This document shows positions 1 through 6,340 of a stretch of DNA of 9,651 bases, piece by piece. Below the pieces are notes generated by a model. That model was given only the letters and a program-made list of their open reading frames with translations, did no database searches and had not been told where the DNA came from. The stretch's first letter is position 1. Every line of letters begins with the position of its first letter. The stretch is from Janthinobacterium lividum. GTDB taxonomy: Bacteria; Pseudomonadota; Gammaproteobacteria; Burkholderiales; Burkholderiaceae_D. Made by a program: the position numbers and the translations under genes. The stretch covers positions 1 through 9,651 of the forward strand of contig CAMBDR010000095.1 of the NCBI GenBank assembly GCA_945864765.1. Reading direction: 5' to 3'.

Positions 1-955
1 CGAGGCCATATTGCAATTTGGGTTCATAGTTTTTGACCTTGCCCAAATTTTGGTTATAGCGCACGCCCCACACCCGCCCCTTACCGCTGACCGCCAAACT
101 GACCAGACCCGCCGTCACTGTGCCGGAATCGACATCGGAATAACTGCCATACACATCAATCGAATCGCCCCAGGCATACAAAGGGACGTGATAACCCAGG
201 CCATACACCCTGACTTTACTGGGTTTTTCGATCGAGGTGGTGTATTGCAAGCTGGCCACATGATCCAGCCCGAACAGGTTGGCATGCTGCAGTGACACGC
301 CAAGATGGGTTTTGCCGGTAGCGCGCGTGCCGGTATTATCCAGGCTGGCCCCACCCTTCCAAACCTTATCTTCAGTCACCTTGAGCATGGCATTGACTTC
401 TTCGTCTTTCTCGCCACTTTCCAATTGCAAATTGACTTTTTTGGCCGGATTTTCATTGGCCACTTTCAATGCATTGGAGATTTTATGAATATTCGGGGTT
501 TTACCCTCTTGCAAGGCGGGCAAACTGTTGCGGATATTAATATCGGTAAATTGCCGATTACCTTCAATTAAAATCTTACCAATTCGGGTTTGCACTACTT
601 TTAAGCGCACCACGTTTTGATTTAATTCTTGTTCCGGCAATTCAACTTGCACCACATTATAGCCGCGCGCATGGTAGGCCGCCTCCAATGCTTCCAGCGC
701 GCGCTGTACATCGGCAAAATCCCGCTGCTTACCAAGGAATGGGGCCAATATTTTATCGACCAGGGTGGGGCTCAACAGGGTATTGCCCGTGACATCAAAG
801 CGCTCAATGTCAAACCGTACCACGCTGGCAGCGGGTGGGGCCACAGGCGGTGCCTGATTGGCATTGGTGGTGGCAGCGGGTTCGGCTGCCAAGCTCGGTT
901 GGGTAGCACTCACGACCGAGGCAAACACCAATAGTTGCGTAAGAATTTGTTTCAT
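1..955 (-). CDS. TpsB/FhaC/ShlB-family outer-membrane transporter (two-partner secretion), partial, N-terminal part
   Basis: This reading frame is open from an ATG at 953-955 to the left edge: about 318 codons, with the C-terminus missing. The product begins with a signal peptide (basic MKQ, hydrophobic LLVFASVVS, likely cleavage after SLA near residue 23). An Ala/Pro-rich linker follows to about residue 46. Two POTRA domains come next (about 48-122 and 123-196); the first contains a typical ARGYNVVQVELPEQ stretch. The beta-barrel starts near 197, with DNTGTRATGKTHLGVSLQHA and NLFGLDHVAS, typical of the ShlB/FhaC barrel start. Family members are usually about 550-600 residues, so slightly over half is present; the conserved VRGY loop would lie outside the window. 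These proteins sit in the outer membrane and export a large TpsA exoprotein (adhesin or haemolysin) delivered by Sec. GGAGA (966-970) lies 10 bases before the ATG. The family is clear; the substrate is not visible. Confidence 0.9.
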   Translation of the reverse strand, partial: MKQILTQLLVFASVVSATQPSLAAEPAATTNANQAPPVAPPAASVVRFDIERFDVTGNTLLSPTLVDKILAPFLGKQRDFADVQRALEALEAAYHARGYNVVQVELPEQELNQNVVRLKVVQTRIGKILIEGNRQFTDINIRNSLPALQEGKTPNIHKISNALKVANENPAKKVNLQLESGEKDEEVNAMLKVTEDKVWKGGASLDNTGTRATGKTHLGVSLQHANLFGLDHVASLQYTTSIEKPSKVRVYGLGYHVPLYAWGDSIDVYGSYSDVDSGTVTAGLVSLAVSGKGRVWGVRYNQNLGKVKNYEPKLQYGL

Positions 956-1023
956 AGAACAAGTTTCTCCATTTATTCAACAAACGCATGGTTCACTGTA
1001 GCAATTAAAATGCTTCCTGTAAA

Positions 1024-1045
1024 TCAATTCACTCAGTCAATTCAC
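1024..1045. repeat. 9-bp direct repeat upstream of the TpsB gene
   Basis: TCAATTCAC occurs at 1024-1032 and again at 1037-1045, a 13-bp period with a 4-base spacer. On the minus strand this is two copies of GTGAATTGA, lying about 70-90 bases upstream of the TpsB start codon. It lies in the 136-base gap after the cyclase gene, where I see no convincing -35/-10 pair and no strong terminator. It could be a regulator-binding site, but it may be chance. Confidence 0.35.
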
Positions 1046-1091
1046 CATACAGCGTCATCTTCAATACTAAAAACAAGCATTCTTTGACTGA

Positions 1092-3383
1092 TTACTTGGT
1101 CTCAAATGTGGTTACGCCATCCCAATTCGGGCCGGGAGGATGTTTCCGGTAATAGGCAATACGTTCCAAATACAGATGGTACAGCAGATCGTGGGGAAAT
1201 TGCTTTTGCAATTCGCTCAATACCTCAGTCGCATGGTCCCACTGTTGTTTGCGGATCAATCCATAGGCATTATGCCAACGCTCTACCGCTGCCCGCATGC
1301 GCGCATCAATTTTCGAGACTTCGCCAATCGGCTCAAAAATTGGCACGGGTTCATTTTTGCCCTTGACCCTGACACAATCGAGTTGACGGTAAAAAAATTC
1401 GCTGGCCGCCAATTTGGTGGTTTCACTCACCACCAAACCTACTCCATACACTTTGGTGATGCCTTCCAGGCGCGAGCCCAGGTTGACCGCGTCGCCCATC
1501 ACCGTGTAGGCACGCCGGATCTTGGAGCCCATGTCGCCCACATGCATTTGCCCGGAATTCAAACCAATACCAATTTTTAAGGCCGGCCAGCCGCGTGCAA
1601 TAAATTCATCATTCAGGCGGCGCGCCGTTTCCAGCATTTTTAAGGCCGACGAGACCCCGCGCGAAGCATGATCGGGCAATTCCACGGGTGCGCCCCAAAA
1701 CGCCATTACGGCGTCACCAATATATTTATCGAGCGTACCGCGATTGCCACGAATATCTTCTGACATCGCCGTTAAATAAATATTAATATACTCACGCAAG
1801 ACTTTGGGGGTTAATCCTTCGGAAATGGTGGTAAAGCCGCGCACATCAACAAATAACACGGTTAATTCGCGGCTTTCGCCTTCCATATTATAATCTTCCG
1901 GGTGATCCGCCATTTCTGCCACCAATTCCGGTGCAACATATTCCCCAAACAGGCCAACAATGGCTTGCCGATTGCGATATTCAAATAAAAATCCCCACGC
2001 CATATTGACGATAAACAAAATCAAAATCAATAAAAACAGGGTGGACAGATTTAATACCCAATCAAATCGATGATACATCCATAAATTGACTCCGGTGGCA
2101 ACCAGCACGACCCCTGCTGCCGAGCCGAGTGAATACACGGGCGTCAGCATCGGCAAAACCAGGGCCATGAGCAAACCAAACAGCGCGATTTGGGCAAATT
2201 CAACCCCGAGTGCAAAGTCCGGCCTTTGTTTAAAGCGCCCGTCGAGCATGGACCGAATCAGATTGGCATGCACTTCCACCCCGGGGTAGTCATTGTTGAC
2301 CGGCGTGGCCCGCAAATCGTTCAAACCCGGTGCGGTAGTGCCAATCAAGACGATGGTGCCCTTGATATCATCGACCGCAACACGCCCCTTCATGATATCG
2401 ACTGCGGAAAAATAGCGGAATGCGCCGCCATCCGGCCCACCCTTGCCGCGAAACTGCACCAGGGTTGCCAAATGTTCGCCAACCGGGATGCGCAGGCGTT
2501 GTTTCGGTGGATAAAACATTTCAATCGTATCGACCCCACCTTGTGCCAACTTGTTTGCGGACAAGGTATCCACATTTTCCGGTAAAAGGGGGAAAATCGA
2601 GGTCGCGCCAAAATACACATAGGCGGTGGCCAAGGATAAAGACGGATAATAGCCATCGTTCACGCGCTGCAACAAGGGCACCGAACGCACCACCCCGTCT
2701 TTATCGGTAGAAATGGAGAAATAGCCAGCCCCCGCTGCCGCCTTTTGCAACACCTCGATATTGGCTTCATAACCGGTAATCGGATGTGGAATTAAATTAC
2801 GCCCGTTTATGCGCTCAACGGTAAAGGCCGGCTCCGGCAAAATCCCTTTCTTTTGCTTGGTGGAAAAATTGTAGCCCAGGATGGCGGGGCTATTTTTCAG
2901 CGCATCGGCCAGGCGGCCATCATAGTCCAGCTTGGGCTTGAGTACCGTCAGTTGATTTTGAAAGTCGGGATTGTCTTTAAACGAAGTTTGGCCCAATTCG
3001 ACCAAGGTATCGTAGCCCGAACTGGTATCGGGTTCAGGAAAGCTAATATCAAAGCCAATTGCCCTGGCTTGATAACGCTTGGATAAGTTGCTGACCAAAT
3101 CCGCCACCTTGTCACGACTCCAGGGAAAGCGGCCAATTTCAGTTAAACTCTTTTCATCGATATCGATAATCACAATCCGTTTATCGAGCGTGGCGACCTG
3201 GGCGCGCATGCGCAAGCCATAGAAAAAAGTATCCATGCGCTCAATCGATTCGAGCGCAAAAAATCCCCAGGTATGTAAGCTGGCAAGCAACACCAACACC
3301 ATCCCGAGTAACCAGCGGGTGCCATATTTGCTCCAATATCGGCTGCGAAACCTGTGCCAGATTTGACTCAATGGTGTATTCAA
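1092..3383 (-). CDS. CHASE2-domain class III adenylate cyclase (membrane sensor)
   Basis: A protein of about 763 residues, predicted to make cAMP from ATP. In order: a short cytoplasmic N-terminus; a membrane segment (about 24-43); an extracytoplasmic CHASE2 sensor domain (about 50-390, with KRIVIIDIDEKSLTEIGRFP and IVLIGTTAPGLNDLRATP); three further membrane segments (about 394-466); a class III cyclase domain (about 500-660); and a short helical, TPR-like tail. Catalytic residues are intact: metal-binding Asp513 (FVDVRGFT) and Asp557 (YIGDAVMAFW), and Asn634 and Arg638 (VNLGSR). Lys553 with Thr627 is the adenine-selecting pair, so ATP is favoured over GTP. TTG at 3381-3383 is taken as start because GGAGG (3389-3393) lies 5 bases before it. 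Another TTG at 3393-3395 would overlap that site, and the first ATG lies inside the first membrane helix. It lies downstream of the HD-GYP gene and upstream of TpsB, all on the same strand. Activity and ligand are inferred from the family. Confidence 0.93.
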   Translation of the reverse strand: MNTPLSQIWHRFRSRYWSKYGTRWLLGMVLVLLASLHTWGFFALESIERMDTFFYGLRMRAQVATLDKRIVIIDIDEKSLTEIGRFPWSRDKVADLVSNLSKRYQARAIGFDISFPEPDTSSGYDTLVELGQTSFKDNPDFQNQLTVLKPKLDYDGRLADALKNSPAILGYNFSTKQKKGILPEPAFTVERINGRNLIPHPITGYEANIEVLQKAAAGAGYFSISTDKDGVVRSVPLLQRVNDGYYPSLSLATAYVYFGATSIFPLLPENVDTLSANKLAQGGVDTIEMFYPPKQRLRIPVGEHLATLVQFRGKGGPDGGAFRYFSAVDIMKGRVAVDDIKGTIVLIGTTAPGLNDLRATPVNNDYPGVEVHANLIRSMLDGRFKQRPDFALGVEFAQIALFGLLMALVLPMLTPVYSLGSAAGVVLVATGVNLWMYHRFDWVLNLSTLFLLILILFIVNMAWGFLFEYRNRQAIVGLFGEYVAPELVAEMADHPEDYNMEGESRELTVLFVDVRGFTTISEGLTPKVLREYINIYLTAMSEDIRGNRGTLDKYIGDAVMAFWGAPVELPDHASRGVSSALKMLETARRLNDEFIARGWPALKIGIGLNSGQMHVGDMGSKIRRAYTVMGDAVNLGSRLEGITKVYGVGLVVSETTKLAASEFFYRQLDCVRVKGKNEPVPIFEPIGEVSKIDARMRAAVERWHNAYGLIRKQQWDHATEVLSELQKQFPHDLLYHLYLERIAYYRKHPPGPNWDGVTTFETK

Positions 3384-3388
3384 CAGCG

Positions 3389-3393
3389 CCTCC
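3389..3393 (-). promoter_or_regulatory. Ribosome binding site GGAGG deciding a TTG start
   Basis: The minus strand reads GGAGGCGCTGTTG: a full Shine-Dalgarno core followed, after 5 bases, by TTG. This favours a TTG start at 3383 for the CHASE2 cyclase. An upstream ATG at 3401-3403 is out of frame and reaches a TGA within a few codons. Confidence 0.6.
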
Positions 3394-3446
3394 AATTATT
3401 CATTGTTAACGGTCAATTGCTAACAGGCTTGGTTAAACTTCAATCG

Positions 3447-3535
3447 CGTAGGGCGCAATGTATTGCGCCATTGGTAAAATCAAACATCACAGAAATTTCG
3501 CATTCCCCATGCGGCGCAATTCATTGCGCCCTACG
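3447..3535. repeat. REPIN: inverted pair of REP-like GTAG hairpin elements
   Basis: Two 23-base units, 3447-3469 (plus) and 3513-3535 (minus), are reverse complements at 22 of 23 positions and are separated by 43 bases. Each has the tetranucleotide GTAG (3448-3451; 3531-3534 on the minus strand) followed directly by a perfect 8-bp stem GGCGCAAT/ATTGCGCC with a 2-base loop (3452-3469; 3513-3530). A GTAG head next to a palindrome is the hallmark of REP sequences mobilised by RAYT/TnpA-REP transposases, and two inverted REPs form a REPIN. The minus-strand TAG inside the second GTAG (3531-3533) is the stop codon of the HD-GYP gene. In the transcript it could form stable hairpins between the HD-GYP and cyclase genes, affecting termination or mRNA stability. 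No RAYT gene is in the window. Confidence 0.75.
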
Positions 3536-5201
3536 GAATATAGCCGGGTATGCGCCCCTCATCGACTTCATCAATTTGCGTCGCGCTCATAAAACGGTCG
3601 GCATACTCCTGATACACTTTTTGCCGAATAAACACATCAAATAAATCGGGGTCAATATGTCCGTTTAATCTGAACTTCCCCAAAATGGTCAATGACTCAA
3701 ACAAACTCTTGCCTTTTTTGTACGGTCTATCACAGGCGGTGAGTGCTTCGAAAATATCCGCAATCGCCATCAAACGCGCTTGCACCGACATTTGCTCAGC
3801 GAGCAAACCGCGCGGATAACCCTTGCCATCCATTCTTTCATGATGCCCGCCAGCGTATTCGGGCACATGCCGTAAATGTTTCGGCCAAGGTAGCGATTCC
3901 AACATCCTTATCGTCATGCTGATATGGTTGTTGATCACGTCGCGCTCATCCTGGGTCAGCGTGCCATATTTAATGGTCAGATTCGCCACTTCTTCCACAT
4001 CCAGGAAATTGGCCGCCACACCCTCGGTATTCACCCAACGATATTGACTGATCTCAAACACGCGTTTTTGATCCGCTTCAGGCATGCCCTCGCTACCCTT
4101 ATTCGAAAAACGTAAAAAATCCCGATCCGCGTCATATTGCAGCGATTCTTGCGCCAAAACGCTATCGAGCGCCGCATAGTCTGCCTGCAACGCGCCCCGG
4201 CTATCGTGTGTCGCGACCGACTCAAGCTGCTTATCGGCCAAAGCCAGCTTTTGCTTGAGGGTACGAATTTCAGCATCGCGCTTTAATACTTCGAATCGGG
4301 TATCGATATTGAGAATACGATCATGAATCGATTCCAACTTGGTGGATTTATCCACCACATGCACCGGCGTGGTAATTTTGCCACAATCATGCAACAAACC
4401 CGCCAGCCATAACTCTTTACGATCCGCTTCGCTCATTGAAAATGCAGCCAATGGCCCGGTTTGCGTGCGGTGTGCCGCATCGGCCAACATGATGGTTAAT
4501 TCCGGCACCATTTGGCAATGACGCCCGGTGTAGGGTGATTTTTCATCAATACCGATATTAATCATATTCACTAATGCCTCAAACAAATACTCAAGTTGAA
4601 ACACCAGATGCTGATTGGTAATGGCAATCGCCGCTTGAGAACTTAAGGCTTCGATGAAGCGTTGATCGGTTTCAGAGAAGGGGCACACCTTGCCGCTATC
4701 GGGGTCGATTGCATTAATCAGTTGCAACACACCGATTAATTCACCCTCGTGGTCTTTCATGGGCACGGTTAAAAAAGACTGGGAATGATAGTTATATTGC
4801 GCATCAAATAAGCGCATACCGGCAAAATTAAACACATCGGCCAGATACATATCCTGAATATTGATCGACTGGCCAAAATTGGCCGCATACGCCGCAACCG
4901 AGCTGAGATTTTTTTTACCCTGGCTGTCACACAGTGGAATATTGGGAATTTCGATCAGATCACCGCTGACACCGCCCTTGTACATGCCCAGGCTGTCATT
5001 GATGGAAATATGGAAACAAAGGCTTTGTTTATCTTCGCTGGTGCGATACAAGGTGCCGCCGTCGGCATGGGTCATGGCTTTGGCGGCACGTAAGATATGC
5101 TCCAATAATAATGGAATATTATGATTATTGGATAGCTCCACGCTCAGTTCGGTCAATTGATCCAAACGCTGTGCAATCTGTGCAGGGCTTAAATTCTCCA
5201 T
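3531..5201 (-). CDS. GAF/HD-GYP-domain phosphohydrolase (predicted c-di-GMP phosphodiesterase)
   Basis: A soluble protein of about 556 residues. An N-terminal GAF domain (about 13-200) is followed by a split HD-GYP domain. HD-GYP proteins hydrolyse c-di-GMP to pGpG or GMP. Visible catalytic positions are His228 (YTGRH), His271-Asp272 with Lys275 (HDCGK), His426 (NNHIS), His453-His454 (HHERMDGKGYP, GYP at 461-463) and Asp482 (ADIFEALTACDRPY). The residue four before His228 is Tyr224, not the Glu that is a metal ligand in the trinuclear Persephonella enzyme. About 155 residues separate HD from the next His, where a compact HD-GYP domain has about 30. The insert holds a likely coiled coil (RFEVLKRDAEIRTLKQKLA) and an FEISQYRWVN stretch. 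ATG at 5201 is preferred, with AAAAGG 11 bases upstream; an in-frame TTG at 5231 has no ribosome site. The stop codon lies in a REP element. Family is clear; substrate is inferred. Confidence 0.9.
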   Translation of the reverse strand: MENLSPAQIAQRLDQLTELSVELSNNHNIPLLLEHILRAAKAMTHADGGTLYRTSEDKQSLCFHISINDSLGMYKGGVSGDLIEIPNIPLCDSQGKKNLSSVAAYAANFGQSINIQDMYLADVFNFAGMRLFDAQYNYHSQSFLTVPMKDHEGELIGVLQLINAIDPDSGKVCPFSETDQRFIEALSSQAAIAITNQHLVFQLEYLFEALVNMINIGIDEKSPYTGRHCQMVPELTIMLADAAHRTQTGPLAAFSMSEADRKELWLAGLLHDCGKITTPVHVVDKSTKLESIHDRILNIDTRFEVLKRDAEIRTLKQKLALADKQLESVATHDSRGALQADYAALDSVLAQESLQYDADRDFLRFSNKGSEGMPEADQKRVFEISQYRWVNTEGVAANFLDVEEVANLTIKYGTLTQDERDVINNHISMTIRMLESLPWPKHLRHVPEYAGGHHERMDGKGYPRGLLAEQMSVQARLMAIADIFEALTACDRPYKKGKSLFESLTILGKFRLNGHIDPDLFDVFIRQKVYQEYADRFMSATQIDEVDEGRIPGYIP

Positions 5202-5241
5202 AAGCTCAAACGCCTTTTCAAAACCAGGCAAGGGTGCTGGC

Positions 5242-5263
5242 TATTTTGCCCTTATTTTGCCCT
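5242..5263. repeat. 11-bp perfect tandem repeat in the divergent intergenic region
   Basis: TATTTTGCCCT occurs twice head to tail (5242-5252 and 5253-5263); the minus strand reads AGGGCAAAATA twice. It lies 41-62 bases upstream of the HD-GYP start codon. The 11-bp period is close to one helical turn, so the copies face the same side of DNA, as expected for a regulator-binding site. A simple slippage duplication is equally possible. Confidence 0.5.
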
Positions 5264-5379
5264 ACCCTTCCGGTTTTTTCTCACACAATCGTCAAGTGTG
5301 CGTACTTTGACCTGCTTTTCACTCCTAAAAAAACAACACCCTGTCCGACACACGCATTTCATCAAGCGTACACACAATA

Positions 5380-5408
5380 TTTTCACGGGTTCAGTGGTAC
5401 GCTATCAT
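5380..5408 (+). promoter_or_regulatory. Candidate sigma70-type promoter for the MBL hydrolase-ATPase pair
   Basis: TTTTCA (5380-5385) and TATCAT (5403-5408) match the -35 and -10 consensus at 4 and 5 of 6 positions with a 17-base spacer, about 45 bases before the ATG at 5453. An inverted repeat CTATCA (5402-5407) / TGATAG (5417-5422) with a 9-base loop overlaps the -10 and the expected start point, so it could be an operator. This is pattern matching only. Confidence 0.35.
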
Positions 5409-5452
5409 TTCCTTCGTGATAGACATAAGTTGTGGCCAAGGGAGTGACATCA

Positions 5453-6340
5453 ATGAAATTTAAATTCTGGGGTGTACGCGGTTCCATTCCCTCTCCAGGT
5501 TCCAAAACCGTGCGTTATGGCGGCAATACTACCTGTATCGAAATTCGCACCGATGCCAACACCCTCATCATTCTGGACGGTGGTACGGGTATCTTTTCTT
5601 TGGCACAATCATTACTTGATCAATTTCCGATTAACGCCCATATTTTTATCACCCATAGCCATTGGGATCATATCCATGGCCTGCCATTTTTTACCCCGCT
5701 TTTCATTCCCGGCAATCACGTCCATTTGTATGGCGCGACCGACCCGAATACTGGTAGCGGGATTGAACGGGTCATGGCGGCACAATTGCAATACAGCTTT
5801 TTTCCGGTACGCGAAGCGCAAATGAAAGCCGTCATCACCTATCAGCGTATGGCTGAAGGCCAGCAAATCTGTGTTGATGATGCCTGCATTACCAATGCCA
5901 TCATGAATCACCCCGTGATTAATTTCGGCTACCGCATCACTTGCAATGGCAAATCGATATTTTTTACGGGTGACCATGAAGAATTTTACAACGATTATTC
6001 TCCTGGCGATCCCAATTACCAATCGGTTCAGAGCCACAATCAACACCAGCAGCAACTGATTGATGCCTGCATGGACAAGGTCGATGCCTTAATTGTTGAT
6101 TGCTCCTACACCCGGGAAGAATATCCGGCCAAAAAGACCTGGGGCCATGGCACTTATGATTCCGCCATCCAGATGGCTTTACGCGTGGGTGCCAAACACC
6201 TGTATTGCACCCACCATGAGCCAACCCGCAGCGATGCCGATCTGGAATTGGTTTTTAACGAAGTGATGGCACGCTATGCCGCGCAACTCAATGGTTTGCA
6301 AGTCTCTTTAGCCTATGAAGGGTTGGAAGTCGAAGTATGA
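5453..6340 (+). CDS. MBL-fold metallo-hydrolase (RNase Z/PhnP-like fold), substrate unknown
   Basis: A soluble protein of 295 residues that begins with MKFKFWGVRGSIPSPG, a start shared by many bacterial MBL-fold hydrolases. The metal-site motifs are complete: His68, His70, Asp72 and His73 (THSHWDHIHG), His153 (MNHP), Asp174 (FTGDHE) and His254/His255 (CTHHEP). A di-zinc hydrolase is therefore expected. The superfamily includes nucleases, cyclic phosphodiesterases, lactonases and thioesterases, and nothing here fixes the substrate. Its place beside cyclase and phosphodiesterase genes makes a nucleotide or phosphodiester substrate attractive, but that is inference. ATG at 5453 is chosen because AAGGGAG (5438-5444) lies 8 bases upstream; an in-frame GTG at 5432 lies before that site. 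The stop codon overlaps the next start as ATGA, so it is very probably cotranscribed and translationally coupled with the GAF-ATPase. It is divergent from the HD-GYP gene. Confidence 0.9.
   Translation: MKFKFWGVRGSIPSPGSKTVRYGGNTTCIEIRTDANTLIILDGGTGIFSLAQSLLDQFPINAHIFITHSHWDHIHGLPFFTPLFIPGNHVHLYGATDPNTGSGIERVMAAQLQYSFFPVREAQMKAVITYQRMAEGQQICVDDACITNAIMNHPVINFGYRITCNGKSIFFTGDHEEFYNDYSPGDPNYQSVQSHNQHQQQLIDACMDKVDALIVDCSYTREEYPAKKTWGHGTYDSAIQMALRVGAKHLYCTHHEPTRSDADLELVFNEVMARYAAQLNGLQVSLAYEGLEVEV

Noticed and set aside
1060..1091. Possible terminator after the cyclase gene (short stem before a T-run on the minus strand)
   Set aside because: The stem is only about 4 bp with a bulge, too weak to call.
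1140..1580. 146-codon plus-strand ORF
   Set aside because: It is antisense to the conserved cyclase domain and its translation shows no domain of its own; a shadow of the real gene.
3354..3644. 96-codon plus-strand ORF across the REPIN
   Set aside because: It covers the hairpin repeat and the ends of two real genes on the other strand, with no domain.
5281..5320. Possible CRP-like site (CACAC...GTGTG and TGTGC...TGACC)
   Set aside because: The half-sites do not match TGTGA-N6-TCACA in order and spacing; the adjacent cyclase gene was the only reason to look.
5234..5419. Small plus-strand ORF of 61 codons in the divergent intergenic region
   Set aside because: GTG start without a ribosome site, no recognisable domain, low-complexity composition, and it spans the candidate promoter of the MBL gene.
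5612..6055. 147-codon minus-strand ORF
   Set aside because: Antisense to the MBL hydrolase across its metal-binding motifs; no independent coding evidence.
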